A DNA stretch of 64,000 bases from Obscuribacter phosphatis_A (GCA_017303615.1 JAFLCK010000025.1:1-64000), one strand, 5' to 3'. Shown: positions 51,918 to 61,035, counted from the stretch's first letter. Numbers and translations: made by a program. The notes: a model not told the origin generated them from the sequence alone.

Positions 51918-53213
51918 ATGCCAGGTAGCAGTGAAACGAAAAATGGCAAATTTGAGCGTCAGGACGGCGCCCTCGGTCAGCCTGTCGTCGGTGCTAGAAC
52001 TAAGGTTGGAAATAGGGCTAGAACTAGTTTGACGGTCGACTTTGGCGAAACTGAGAATTGTCTGGTTGTAATATTTTTGCGGGGCGGCGCCGATACACTA
52101 AATATGTTGGTGCCTGCTTTTGATGACGATTACCATAGGTTTCGTCCCAATATCGGTATTGCCAAGTCTCTGCCCTTGCCCTCGTCTGGACCGGGTGCCC
52201 TTGCCTATGGTCTGCATCCGCAACTGTCTGCGCTCTTGCCACTATATGAAAGCGGCGAATTGAGTTTTGTGCAAGCTGTCGGTACAGACAATTTATCCGG
52301 TTCACATTTTGAAGCCCAAGACCAGATGGAACACGGCAGCACGTTCAAAGGCGGGCATGTAGAGCCTCTGAGCGGCGGCTATCTCGGTCGGCTTCTGGCT
52401 TTGAGCAGCGGTCCGCTAGGTCCATTAAGCGCTGTTTCGATCGGCACCAATGTTGCCGAATCTCTGCGTGGCGCGCCTTCCATAGCGGCTTTGAGCGGCA
52501 TCGATGAAGTGGTATTAGAAGCGCCCGAGGCGGAGACCGCGGCAGTTTCGGCTACTCTGGCTAAACTCTATGGCGGCTGTTCCAACAAAGACCTTGCCGG
52601 TGCCGCCTCTTCTACCTTACAAATGTTAGAGCGCATAAAGGTGCTGGGTCTCAAGCAAAAGCAAGAAAGCCTGGCAAAGGTGAATGGCTCGGGTATTGCG
52701 CAATATCCAGATAGCGAATTGGGTCGGGGCTTGCGCGATCTGAGCAGCTTGCTAAAGGCCAAGGTAGGTCTAAAAGTTGCGTGTATCGATAGTGATGGCT
52801 GGGATACGCATTTTGTGCAAGGTAATGAGGAAGGGCTGCAAGCAGGCTTCATTAAAGATTTAGGCAGCTCTTTGCGAGCTTTTCAAGACGATCTTGGTCC
52901 TCTCAGAAAGAAAGTCACAACAATTGTGCTTACAGAATTTGGCCGCCGTGTATACCAAAATTCTTCTCTTGGTACAGATCATGGCCGGGGCTTTGCCGCC
53001 ATTATCAGTGGTGGCGCCAACAAGGGTGGTCGGGTAATTGGCGCTTATCCCGGTTTGAAAGAAGACCCTTCTTTGACCCTCGCTCCTACCGGTCTATCTG
53101 TCTTGATAGACTATCGAGACTTTCTGTTTGATGTCATGAAGAACACTTTTGCGCTCGATGAAGAGCTTGCTTCAGTTATTTTTCCCGGCAATAAGTATAG
53201 ACAGATTTTGTAG
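51918..53213 (+). CDS. DUF1501 family protein
   Basis: A 431-residue protein with alkaline-phosphatase-superfamily-like features: NCLVVIFLRGGADTLNMLVP, LAYGLHPQLSALLPLYESGE, QAVGTDNLSGSHFEAQDQME, VACIDSDGWDTHF, TIVLTEFGRRVYQNSSLGTDHGRG (split: TIVLTEFGRRVY and LGTDHGRG). These are the conserved motifs of DUF1501, with putative metal ligands Asp, His and Glu. The family often has a Tat signal; here the first 45 residues are hydrophilic and lack one, so it may leave the cell with DUF1800 or stay inside. ATG at 51918 is favoured over TTG at 51915. It starts 10 bp after the DUF1800 stop. Confidence 0.9.
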   Translation: MPGSSETKNGKFERQDGALGQPVVGARTKVGNRARTSLTVDFGETENCLVVIFLRGGADTLNMLVPAFDDDYHRFRPNIGIAKSLPLPSSGPGALAYGLHPQLSALLPLYESGELSFVQAVGTDNLSGSHFEAQDQMEHGSTFKGGHVEPLSGGYLGRLLALSSGPLGPLSAVSIGTNVAESLRGAPSIAALSGIDEVVLEAPEAETAAVSATLAKLYGGCSNKDLAGAASSTLQMLERIKVLGLKQKQESLAKVNGSGIAQYPDSELGRGLRDLSSLLKAKVGLKVACIDSDGWDTHFVQGNEEGLQAGFIKDLGSSLRAFQDDLGPLRKKVTTIVLTEFGRRVYQNSSLGTDHGRGFAAIISGGANKGGRVIGAYPGLKEDPSLTLAPTGLSVLIDYRDFLFDVMKNTFALDEELASVIFPGNKYRQIL

Positions 53214-53216
53214 TTA

Positions 53217-53276
53217 CCCGGCTAATTTAGATACCATGGCAGTAAGAGAAGCACAGTCTACCAAGCCGGGATTTTT
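53217..53276 (+). terminator. Possible terminator/attenuator after the DUF1501 gene
   Basis: CCCGGCT (53217-53223) and AGCCGGG (53264-53270) can pair across a 40-nt loop, followed directly by ATTTTT. The large loop makes it weaker than a standard terminator. Because the next ATG is at 53279, it may also act as an attenuator in front of that gene. Confidence 0.35.
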
Positions 53277-53278
53277 CA

Positions 53279-54541
53279 ATGTCGCTATTTTTCAAGAACA
53301 AAGCCAAGGATTTTGACAAGCATCTAGTTAAGGCTCAAAAACAAATATCAGAGAAGCGCTACAAAGATGCGTTAGAGTCTCTTTCTAAAGCAGAGGCTCT
53401 TTTAGATGGCAAAGATTCGGGTTCATCATGGGCTTGGATTTATGATTCAAGAAGATACGCCCAATATGAACTCGGGCAGATAGATCAAGCTCTAGAGACT
53501 TGTCGCACTGCTATAGAAAAGCTTGGTAATACTACGCTATTTCCATACTTGAGCGAAGACTCGCATGTGCGAGCCACCCTGCGAGCGGCGCACAATACAC
53601 TTGCCTGGACTCTTTGCGAAAGAGCGACTAATGCGTCTGAGTGCCAAGTTGCCCTTGATCATATCAATACTTGTTTTTCTACTACTTCACCGATTGATGA
53701 TCAGTATCAGCTTCAGCCTTTCTTTGAGACTCACGCCGTTGTACTTTTGCGCATGATCGAATTAGCTGCCGATGCCTCGGTCTATCGGGCTCAGCTCTAT
53801 AATGTTTTGACCAAAATGAGAAAGAAAGACCACCAGGCTCTGACCGATAACGCTGAGTTGGCAGAAGTTTGTCGGTCTACCGAATTCGAGGCGCATTTCG
53901 CCGATGATCCCGAAGCTAAATTGAAGCTTGCGCCGCCTGACGAAACCGTTGAAGAGGCGATTGCTCGGTACAGAAGTGCTCTTGAGTATTACGCGCAGAT
54001 ACAGCCGGACTATGCTGAATATTTTGGTATTCAGGATAGCAAGCCTCTAGGCGAGCAACAGCTAGCCATGCACGAGACTGCTCATAATGTTGGGCTGCCG
54101 CTCGAGTTGCGCGATTTTGCTTTCGCCAATGGCGTTTTTGCCATCGGTACTTTTGAGACTAAACTGGCTGTGCTTGAACACTGGGATGAAGAGCAGATCG
54201 CTAAACCGGGTCTAGTCAATTTCATTGATTATTGTTGGGGTGGTCGTCCCGAATTTGAAGAGTTTTATAAACCCCAGCATATTGAGCATATAGATCAAAA
54301 TTTCTTTGCCTTTGGTGTTCGCTACATTGATGATAACTGTCATGAATATTTGTTCTTTGACAAGGAAGGAAACTTCGGAGCAATCTATATGGACCAGGAT
54401 AGCTTTGGTGAGTTCCAAGAGGATTTCAATCCGCTGCTCAAGACTACTAAAATTCCTAATCCGCAGTCTTTTTCTGCTTTGTTCTCTAGGCTTATAACAG
54501 AGGTAATTGAGCAGTTGCAAAGACAGATAAACGACGAATAG
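53279..54541 (+). CDS. TPR protein with C-terminal SUKH/SMI1-KNR4-like domain
   Basis: A 420-residue soluble protein. Residues 1-110 have TPR-like helices (KAQKQISEKRYKDALESLSK, YAQYELGQIDQALETCRTAI). The C-terminal 160 residues resemble the SUKH superfamily: VGLPLELRDFAFANGVFAIG (cf. the family LP.dlr.f....NG opening), FFAFGVRYIDDNCHEYLFF and DKEGNFGAIYMDQDSFGEFQ. SUKH domains are frequent immunity proteins in polymorphic-toxin systems and also occur in other adaptors. The match is by eye and moderate. The gene is in the same direction as an ADP-ribosylglycohydrolase gene 66 bp downstream. Confidence 0.6.
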   Translation: MSLFFKNKAKDFDKHLVKAQKQISEKRYKDALESLSKAEALLDGKDSGSSWAWIYDSRRYAQYELGQIDQALETCRTAIEKLGNTTLFPYLSEDSHVRATLRAAHNTLAWTLCERATNASECQVALDHINTCFSTTSPIDDQYQLQPFFETHAVVLLRMIELAADASVYRAQLYNVLTKMRKKDHQALTDNAELAEVCRSTEFEAHFADDPEAKLKLAPPDETVEEAIARYRSALEYYAQIQPDYAEYFGIQDSKPLGEQQLAMHETAHNVGLPLELRDFAFANGVFAIGTFETKLAVLEHWDEEQIAKPGLVNFIDYCWGGRPEFEEFYKPQHIEHIDQNFFAFGVRYIDDNCHEYLFFDKEGNFGAIYMDQDSFGEFQEDFNPLLKTTKIPNPQSFSALFSRLITEVIEQLQRQINDE

Positions 54542-54607
54542 ACCTTGTCTCAATTGATCAAGTGGTTCCGTGCTATCCTGCCTTAGAGAAAAGCTAGAGG
54601 GCGGAAA

Positions 54608-55543
54608 TTGATTCGATTGGAAGAGAGATTTTCAGGTAGTCTGCTTGGTCTTGCTTGCGGCGATGCCTTGGGTTCCACCGTCGAGTTCTGCAAACCAGGC
54701 ACATTTACGCCTGTGACCGAGATGATTGGTGGCGGCCCGGCTAAGCTTGAGCCTGGGCAATGGACAGACGATACTTCTATGGCGCTTTGTTTGGCGGAAA
54801 GTTTGCTCGAATGCCATGGCTTTGATGCAAGAGATCAGATGCAGCGCTATGTGAGATGGTACAAGAATGGGCATTTGAGCAGTGTCGGGCGTTGTTTTGA
54901 TATTGGCTTTACGACGCAGGCAGCTCTAGATAAGTTCATTGAAACTGATGACCACTATGCCGGGTCATCGAATGTCAGAACTGCAGGCAATGGCTCCATA
55001 ATGCGCTTGGCGCCGATTCCTCTATACTTTTTTAGCAAACCGGATACAGCTCTCGAACTTTCTGCCGGCAGTTCCCGCACCACTCATGGGGCTATTTCTT
55101 GCCTCCATTCTTGTCGCTACTTTGGTGGGTTGATTTTAGGGGCTTTGCACGGTGCCTCTAAAGATGAGCTTTTATCACCGCATTACAGTCCAGTGCAAGA
55201 TTATTTTGAGAAATTCCCGCTTTGCGACGAAGTGGCGCAAGTAGCGGGCGGCTCTTTCAAAACCAAGCAGCCACCTGAAATTCGCGGCTCAGGCTATGTT
55301 GTAGAGTCTTTAGAAGCGGCTCTGTGGGCTTTCTATCGCAGCGAGACCTTTAGAGATGGTTGTTTGCTGGCTGTAAACTTGGGTGATGATGCCGATACTA
55401 CTGCCGCTGTCTATGGGCAGTTGGCCGGAGCTTATTACGGCGTTGAGGCGATTCCGCCTGAATGGTTGCAACTGCTTGCTATGCGTGAGTTGATAGAGCG
55501 GATGGCTTCTGATTTGCATCGTGAAGCAGTAGCGGCAAAATAG
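54608..55543 (+). CDS. ADP-ribosylglycohydrolase (DraG family)
   Basis: A 311-residue hydrolase that removes ADP-ribose from modified proteins or related substrates. Metal-binding motifs are intact: GLACGDALGSTVEF, QWTDDTSMALCLAESLL, and the C-terminal AVNLGDDADTTAAVYGQLAG with three consecutive Asp/Thr ligands for two Mg/Mn ions. AGNGSIMRLAPIP and AGSSRTTHGAISCLHSCRYF are also typical. The start is TTG at 54608, with AGAGG upstream. In different contexts these enzymes reverse regulatory ADP-ribosylation, act in NAD or metabolite repair, or protect against ADP-ribosylating toxins; its neighbours here include immunity-like genes. Confidence 0.92.
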   Translation: MIRLEERFSGSLLGLACGDALGSTVEFCKPGTFTPVTEMIGGGPAKLEPGQWTDDTSMALCLAESLLECHGFDARDQMQRYVRWYKNGHLSSVGRCFDIGFTTQAALDKFIETDDHYAGSSNVRTAGNGSIMRLAPIPLYFFSKPDTALELSAGSSRTTHGAISCLHSCRYFGGLILGALHGASKDELLSPHYSPVQDYFEKFPLCDEVAQVAGGSFKTKQPPEIRGSGYVVESLEAALWAFYRSETFRDGCLLAVNLGDDADTTAAVYGQLAGAYYGVEAIPPEWLQLLAMRELIERMASDLHREAVAAK

Positions 55544-55556
55544 AATTTTCGCTAGT

Positions 55557-56888
55557 ATGCAATTACAAGCACGAGCTGAGCTGATGCGTACTGTTTCATT
55601 AACCTTGGTCTTTAGCGGTTGGTTTTTATGCTTACTTTCGCCTGCCAGTGCTTTTGAGAGCTGGCAAGATAAGAAGGCGTCGGTAAAGAACGCTATTGAG
55701 CAGTCGAAGTTTGCCCTGGCCGGCAAGACTTTAGAGGAAGCTTTGAGCAAGGCTGATGAAATAGGCGCCAGTGATGTAGACCGTGAGGAAATCTTACTGA
55801 TGCTGACGCTGACCAATTTTAGGTTAGGAAAGTCAAAGCTGGGTCGTCAATATCTAGCGCTTGCCGAGCAGAAGCTGGGCGAACCGTCTTTTACTAAGGA
55901 TGAGCAAATTAGAGCTTTTATAGCTATTGGTTTTGTTTATTTGCATCTTGGTGACTCTAGTAAAGCTGCTGATTATTTTTCTAAGGCTCATGAGCTTGTG
56001 TGCTTAGGTGAGCAATGCAATCAACTGGGACTTGCCTATCTTGAATGCGGCAAGCTAGAAGAGTCTGAAGGAATGCTAAAGAGCGCCCTTAGGCTGCTGG
56101 AGCGCGATGGAAAGCCCAGATCTGACTTACTCAGTGCGGTTTACCATAATCTGGCACTTCTGTATCGAGAGAAGAACCGTTTGGTCGAGGCTGAACAATT
56201 TTCTCAGGAGTCACTTAGGCGGCTGTCTTTGTCTCCCTCGAAGGAGCGTACAAATGTGGTGGCATGTCTTGCTTCAATTTATCGCTTAAATGATAATCGG
56301 CGGAAGGCCGAGGAGCTTTTGCAAGCGGAGATCTCTAGTTGCGAAATGTCACAGGAGAAGCGTTCTTCGCAGCTATCTGTTCTGTTGTCTGCTCTCGGTT
56401 CATTCTATCTTGAGGAAGGTTCACCAGATAGAGCTTTGCCTCTGTATTATAGAGCTTTGCGTCTGGATAAGGCGTTATCGAACTCGTCTCGTCTAAGGAG
56501 TGATTTTGATGATCTTGCTTGGTGCTTTTTTAAGAAGCAAGAATTCCTGACAGCAAGATACTATCTGCGCAAGAAGATATTGATTGAGGAAGCTACTTGG
56601 GGAAGAACAGATTGCAGATTGTTAGGTAGTCTTAAGGGCTACTTGAAAATTCTAGAGCAACTGGATGCCAAAGAAGAGGCTAAGTTAGTATCAGGGCGGA
56701 TCGGTGCAATTATGATGGCACCGGCTTGTGAAGACTTACTAAAGAATCTGCAACCTAGCAATCTTGATGCTGCTCTACCTTCGCTGCAAAGTTATCTTGA
56801 TTGCTTAAGCCAAGCTGGCCTATCTTCTGAGAAGAAGCGAGTCAGTAATGCAATTCAGAAAGTACGTAAAGAGAAGCAAATCGATTGA
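55557..56888 (+). CDS. Secreted TPR protein
   Basis: A 443-residue protein. Signal peptide (TLVFSGWFLCLLSPASAF) then about eight TPR units, for example IAIGFVYLHLGDSSKAADYF, LGLAYLECGKLEESEGMLKS, HNLALLYREKNRLVEAEQFS and LSALGSFYLEEGSPDRALPL. An in-frame ATG at 55584 (MRTVSLT...) is an equally plausible start for the signal peptide. TPRs imply a periplasmic protein-binding role. It follows the glycohydrolase gene by 13 bp in the same direction and may be co-transcribed. Confidence 0.8.
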   Translation: MQLQARAELMRTVSLTLVFSGWFLCLLSPASAFESWQDKKASVKNAIEQSKFALAGKTLEEALSKADEIGASDVDREEILLMLTLTNFRLGKSKLGRQYLALAEQKLGEPSFTKDEQIRAFIAIGFVYLHLGDSSKAADYFSKAHELVCLGEQCNQLGLAYLECGKLEESEGMLKSALRLLERDGKPRSDLLSAVYHNLALLYREKNRLVEAEQFSQESLRRLSLSPSKERTNVVACLASIYRLNDNRRKAEELLQAEISSCEMSQEKRSSQLSVLLSALGSFYLEEGSPDRALPLYYRALRLDKALSNSSRLRSDFDDLAWCFFKKQEFLTARYYLRKKILIEEATWGRTDCRLLGSLKGYLKILEQLDAKEEAKLVSGRIGAIMMAPACEDLLKNLQPSNLDAALPSLQSYLDCLSQAGLSSEKKRVSNAIQKVRKEKQID

Positions 56889-57039
56889 GAATAGTTTTGT
56901 TGCTAGTGTCACTGCGCTAGTTCTCTCAAGTTTTTTTCTTAGAGAGTATCGGGGCGTGGTGCCACTGTCGATTTTTCTTGCAAGTGTCATCATATATAGA
57001 GGTGACGCTTTCAACAGATCATATAAAAGGTTGCCTCTA

Positions 57040-57477
57040 TTACAGATCGAACGCTGTTACAGTATAAGTCGGGGTTGGTTGATATAAGACAATACGCGCC
57101 CACAAACCGAACTTAAGCCGTATATGTACGCTATCTTCCTTTCTGATGGGCTGGGCTGTGGCATCTTCTGACCAACCTGATGGGACCTTGCCATAATCAA
57201 TTCGAGCTAGAGGCTTCTCTTTTCCACCATGGGGGTAGATAGACCAAAGTATCCGCTCACGATTGCACCGCTGACAGGTTCAAAGAACGTGACTCTGTCC
57301 AGCCAAATGCCATTTTTATTATACAGTCTGTTGGTGTAAACGAAGTAACAACTTGGTGGATAGCCACTGACAATGAGCAGACCTTCCTCAGTCTCGGCGC
57401 AGATACCGTGATGCCCAGAAGATAGCAGAGCGTATTGCATTTTAGGAATTTCGCTGTCGAATTCAGGGTCAGGCTTT
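57040..57477 (-). pseudogene. Frameshifted gene remnant, unknown family
   Basis: Two minus-strand reading frames join into one plausible protein. Frame 1 (57477 to about 57250) encodes KPDPEFDSEIPKMQYALLSS, then GHHGICAETEEGLLIVSG and WLDRVTFFEPVSG. Frame 2 takes over near 57240-57285 and runs to TAA at 57042-57040: NRERILWSIYPHGGKEKPLA, RIDYGKVPSGWSEDATAQPI, DSVHIRLKFGLWARIVLYQ. Frame 2 has no start codon of its own and frame 1 ends in nonsense-like residues (MVEKRSL), so a single-base indel is the simplest explanation. A 5' start before KPDP is also missing, so the gene may be truncated. No family recognised. Confidence 0.55.
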
Positions 57478-57661
57478 TAGGAGAAATTCAAACCTTTTAA
57501 CAGACACGACTAGTCAAACACTTAGAGGGCACCCTCGATCTATCCAGCATAAAGAAGTCCCCTCTCGACTATTAAAGCTAGAATAGCCGTCGAACCAGGT
57601 GCGCTATTTCAACCCAGCGGACGAACACTAATATTCAAATTTGCTTAGTGGAAAGAACATA

Positions 57662-58426
57662 ATGCAAAAATACAAAAGAGAATTATCACTGGGATTCTTT
57701 ACAAGGTCATCCTTTAACGACTTTGAAACCGTCGACTTAGTAATGAACCTCTGGCACGAACATTTCAAAGAGACTTTTCCAGACCGGTGGGGTCCATTAA
57801 GAGCCAATCGTAAGTTTAGTATTGAATATCTAGAAGATTTAAGAAGCGATTGGCAATTTATGGCATTTTTTGCAAGACGGAAAGGGCACTCACATGAATT
57901 TACTATTTTTATCGCCGATCCGATAGAAATCAGCGGTAGGTATGCCGTCTTTATGGGTAACCCTTACTACACAGAGGGAATGGAACAAAGCGCTGATGCA
58001 TTTATCTCCGCAGTCTGTTCCAATTTAACGATAGCACTCGGTTACCTTCATCTGACAAACGAGACTGATTGGACGAAGGAAATCAATTCAGACCACAGAC
58101 ACTTAACAAAACAGGGAGTTTGTGGTAAGTACCTCTACGAGCGGGCTTCTAAGTATAGTTCTATAAGCTATTTCTTTCCCAAATTCGAATTGGGAGTGCC
58201 AAATCTATATTGGAAGACCTACTTGGGGCGCGAATGCATAGACATACTTGGAGAAGATCAAATCAGCTCCTGCCCCGCTTACAAAGTCGAGTGGCTAAAC
58301 AGAGAACACGCTGCTATTCAATTGACAGATTCTATTTGCGACTCGTTCCTGAATGAGGATAGTTTTGAAAATACTCGCCTCATGGCGAAAAAGCATTTCG
58401 GAATTGAAAAATTCCAAGTGGAATAA
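57662..58426 (+). CDS. Putative immunity-type protein (DUF3396/Imm52-like)
   Basis: A 254-residue soluble protein. ATG at 57662 is chosen because AGTGGAAAG lies seven bases upstream; an earlier TTG at 57641 lacks that. The region FELGVPNLYWKTYLGRECI followed by ILGEDQISSCPAYKVEWLN and AIQLTDSICDSFLNEDSFE resembles the C-terminal part of DUF3396/Imm52-type immunity proteins (short strand, Tyr-Trp, 'YLG', then L-rich end). The match is from memory and moderate. The base composition looks more AT-rich than its neighbours. Flanked by a broken gene and 386 bp without a gene. Confidence 0.45.
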   Translation: MQKYKRELSLGFFTRSSFNDFETVDLVMNLWHEHFKETFPDRWGPLRANRKFSIEYLEDLRSDWQFMAFFARRKGHSHEFTIFIADPIEISGRYAVFMGNPYYTEGMEQSADAFISAVCSNLTIALGYLHLTNETDWTKEINSDHRHLTKQGVCGKYLYERASKYSSISYFFPKFELGVPNLYWKTYLGRECIDILGEDQISSCPAYKVEWLNREHAAIQLTDSICDSFLNEDSFENTRLMAKKHFGIEKFQVE

Positions 58427-58812
58427 GAGCTGCATAGAAAAATGGTGCCCGACTTCGTTTTAAGTCAAGCGGCAAAATGGGGTTTAGCTTTCTGCTACGG
58501 CACAACTACCGTAACCGTCTGCATTACTTGTTGCGGTTTTCGCGGAGTTATTCTTCAGTAAATCCCACCCCCAAAATCTGCGAAAACATGCAACATCTCT
58601 GCGTCATCGAAGTGACACCAAATGCGCTACCATCAATTCTGTGCATTTAGCTCGGCGCACCCGGCCCTTCTACTAACTTTCGGTTTAGAAAAAATAGCAA
58701 GTTCTCCCAGCCTATTGCTTGGGGATTCCAGTGTCAGTCCTTGTCATAAGTCATTTCTTTGGGGGCTAATTTTGCCTCTAATCACTAAGTAATCCGGGAG
58801 GAGTAATGGAAT
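58427..58812. other. 386-bp region without a recognisable gene
   Basis: Only short frames with frequent stops occur in all six readings. An imperfect inverted repeat of about 17 nt (GTTGCGGTTTTCGCGGA near 58532 and its partner ending GCAAC near 58590) surrounds a 30-nt loop. No tRNA, attC-like R-box pattern or terminator with a T run could be supported. Confidence 0.4.
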
Positions 58813-59433
58813 TCAACGTCCTTCCTTAACCCGTTGCTTCTCCTCCTTTAGCAAATCTTCCATAGTTGACCAAGTGTATGGATTCTTTCCCAAAGGATCA
58901 ATTCTCATGAGCCTTTTGAGATCACTCTTGAGCCGCTCGGCTTTATCACCTTCTAGAATGTCGTTTATCGGAATTTTAATTAGGTATGCTTGCCGGAGTT
59001 TAAGGTTCGGCAAACCATCCTGATCTAGTCCGTGCTTGTCTATAATTCTCTCGTTTTCGTGAGAGACAGGTTTAGTGTATAGATATAAGGCATTTTGACA
59101 CTTTACACAACAGTGCGGTTCTTCTGGCGAACAGTTTATTAGAAGCTCGAAATTCTTGCATATCAGACCTTTCACTTTCGGAAAGTTCTTGTCACTATCA
59201 CTTATCTCGTACCGCACAAACTTCTTTCCATTCTCTTCATAGTTATTGAAGGAAATGTATTTGCTTGAGTGCAGAATAGCAGGTCCAAAGCGCATCCAAA
59301 CCAGGCCGTTGTCCCTAACGCGCTGTCGACCCTGCAATCCTTCTTTCGCATCAGAGGTTGAATGGCAGCTCAATATCAAGCCTGCAATAACAGCTAGATT
59401 TACTCTCATTAGAGTCGGTTTGATGTCTTTCAT
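58813..59433 (-). CDS. Predicted lipoprotein, unknown function
   Basis: A 206-residue protein whose N-terminus ends in a lipobox (LAVIAGLILSC, Cys near residue 23), so probably lipid-anchored. ATG at 59433 is preferred because AAGGATGAGA precedes it; an in-frame ATG at 59475 would add a charged 14-residue leader. The mature protein has a cysteine cluster (INCSPEEPHCCVKCQNALYL) and ends Lys/Arg/Glu-rich (EDLLKEEKQRVKEGR). No family recognised. It follows the RHS-like remnant on the same strand. Confidence 0.6.
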   Translation of the reverse strand: MKDIKPTLMRVNLAVIAGLILSCHSTSDAKEGLQGRQRVRDNGLVWMRFGPAILHSSKYISFNNYEENGKKFVRYEISDSDKNFPKVKGLICKNFELLINCSPEEPHCCVKCQNALYLYTKPVSHENERIIDKHGLDQDGLPNLKLRQAYLIKIPINDILEGDKAERLKSDLKRLMRIDPLGKNPYTWSTMEDLLKEEKQRVKEGR

Positions 59434-59440
59434 ATTGATC

Positions 59441-59665
59441 TCATCCTTGCTTTCTATGGATAAAGGTTTCACCATGGATTTTGAGTCGGACCGAAATCGC
59501 CTGATCGGTAACGGTAACCGCTAGAACGTTAGCAGTAGTGATTTTACCAGTAACCCGGCCTCTGGTCGCAGTGCTTGGCCGCATGCCGGTTCTGTTTGAG
59601 GCGCTGTCGTAGGCGCAATTATATTGTTTCAGATAGTTCGGGCTCCGGGGTCTCCGCTGGCGCAC
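59441..59665 (-). pseudogene. RHS/YD-repeat protein remnant
   Basis: An open stretch of 74 codons contains YNCAYDSASNRTGMRPST, which matches the YD-repeat consensus (Y-x-YD-x-x-GNRT), then RVTGKITTANVLAVTVTDQA, as in RHS beta-shell repeats. A whole RHS protein exceeds 1000 residues, so this is a fragment left by deletion. It lies just upstream of the lipoprotein gene. Confidence 0.5.
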
Positions 59666-59688
59666 TCGCCAGTTCTGAACTCTTTGAC

Positions 59689-60978
59689 CTAACGTCGTCT
59701 TGAATGAAAGCGCTTGAGAGCCGCTTGCTTGGCCATGCTGAGCTTGGGCTTTTCTTTTTTGATGCCGATTATATTTTCAATCGAAGCTAGAAGATGCTTT
59801 TGCTCATCAGAGACGAAAGTTGTAGCCACGCCTGAGCGCCCGGCTCTGCCTGTTCTTCCGATGCGGTGAATGTAATCTTCTGCTAGTTCGGGCAGGTCAT
59901 AGTTGAACACGTGACCTATAAAAGGAATGTCTAGACCGCGGGCGGCTACGTCGGTGGCGACTAGAACATTGAAAGAACCTGCGCGGTAGCGCTTCAAGGT
60001 GCTTTCGCGTTTGGCTTGGCTTATGTCTGAGTGAATTTCTTCTGCTTTGATGCCGGCATCTCGCAGCCTGTCTTTCACCCAACTGGCTTTGCGCTTTGTG
60101 CCGGTGAAAATAAGAACCGAGTCGGTTCTCATCTCGGCTGCATCATCATCTGCCGCTTCTGAATCTTTTGAATCTTTAAGATCTTTTGCCGCACTTTCGG
60201 CTTTTTTGCTTTTCGCTTGTTTGGCTGCGGCAGATTTGGCTATTTCAAGATCTTTATCGCTTTGAATGGCGCTGAGAAGTTCAATCAACTTTTCGTCTTT
60301 GTCGTATTCTTTGACGTGCACAAAGCGTTGATCGATAGATTCGACATCTAGTCTTTCGGTGTTGACTCGCACCGTTACCGGGTTTTGCATATAGTCTGAA
60401 GCAATTGCCGCAACCTTGCCTTCAAGGGTGGCCGAGAACATCAAGGTTTGCCTTTCTTTTGGCAATTTAGAAATGATTTTACGCAACTGCGGCATAAAGC
60501 CAAGGTCAAGCAGTCTGTCGGCTTCGTCCAATATCAAGATCTCTACCTTTGAGAGATTGACATATTTGTGTTCGACGCAGTCCAAGAGACGTCCAGGTGT
60601 GGCTACGATTACATCAACCGGCTTTTTCAGGGCGGCGATTTGCTTGGCGAAAGCCGTGCCACCATAGACAGTGGCGGTTTTTAATTTCTTGTATTTGCAA
60701 AATTTGCGAAATTCTTCTTCAACCTGCAGGGCCAGCTCTCTTGTCGGTGTAAGAACCAGACAACGTGGCTGTTCATCGGGTTCGTCTAAACACTCGATGA
60801 CAGGCAGGGCGAAGGCGCCGGTCTTGCCCGAGCCCGTTTGGGCTGAGGCCATCACATCTAGACCGCTAAGGATGTACTGGGCAGTACCAGCCTGAATCTC
60901 GGTCGGATACTCATATCCTAATTCGCTTAACGCGGCAACGACTGGCTTGGACAGACCAAGCTCGGAAAAACTTATCAC
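59689..60978 (-). CDS. rhlE: DEAD-box RNA helicase, RhlE type
   Basis: A 429-residue ATP-dependent RNA helicase. Motifs in order: Q-motif FSELGLSKPVVAALSELGYE (with the upstream Gln), I AQTGSGKTGAF, Ia PTRELALQ, II DEADRLLDLGF, III FSATL, IV VLIFTGTKRKASW, V VATDVAARGLDIP, VI HRIGRTGRAGRSG. An Ala/Lys/Asp-rich insertion (about residues 240-290) separates motifs III and IV, longer than usual for RhlE. The basic C-terminus (LKRFHSRRR) is short. Acts in ribosome assembly or RNA turnover. It starts at ATG 60978, downstream of the TonB-C-like gene. Confidence 0.96.
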   Translation of the reverse strand: MISFSELGLSKPVVAALSELGYEYPTEIQAGTAQYILSGLDVMASAQTGSGKTGAFALPVIECLDEPDEQPRCLVLTPTRELALQVEEEFRKFCKYKKLKTATVYGGTAFAKQIAALKKPVDVIVATPGRLLDCVEHKYVNLSKVEILILDEADRLLDLGFMPQLRKIISKLPKERQTLMFSATLEGKVAAIASDYMQNPVTVRVNTERLDVESIDQRFVHVKEYDKDEKLIELLSAIQSDKDLEIAKSAAAKQAKSKKAESAAKDLKDSKDSEAADDDAAEMRTDSVLIFTGTKRKASWVKDRLRDAGIKAEEIHSDISQAKRESTLKRYRAGSFNVLVATDVAARGLDIPFIGHVFNYDLPELAEDYIHRIGRTGRAGRSGVATTFVSDEQKHLLASIENIIGIKKEKPKLSMAKQAALKRFHSRRR

Positions 60979-61035
60979 AGCTCTAAAAAACTAAATCCAT
61001 ATTGAATCGCAAGAACGCCATTATTGCATAATTAA

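Noticed and set aside
56848..57087. Small membrane-like protein (79 residues)
   Set aside because: It overlaps the end of the TPR gene and the 3' part of the broken gene on the other strand, and lacks a convincing ribosome site.
58530..58600. Possible integron attC or attachment site
   Set aside because: The inverted arms are imperfect and the R-box/L-box core pattern is missing; no integrase gene is seen.
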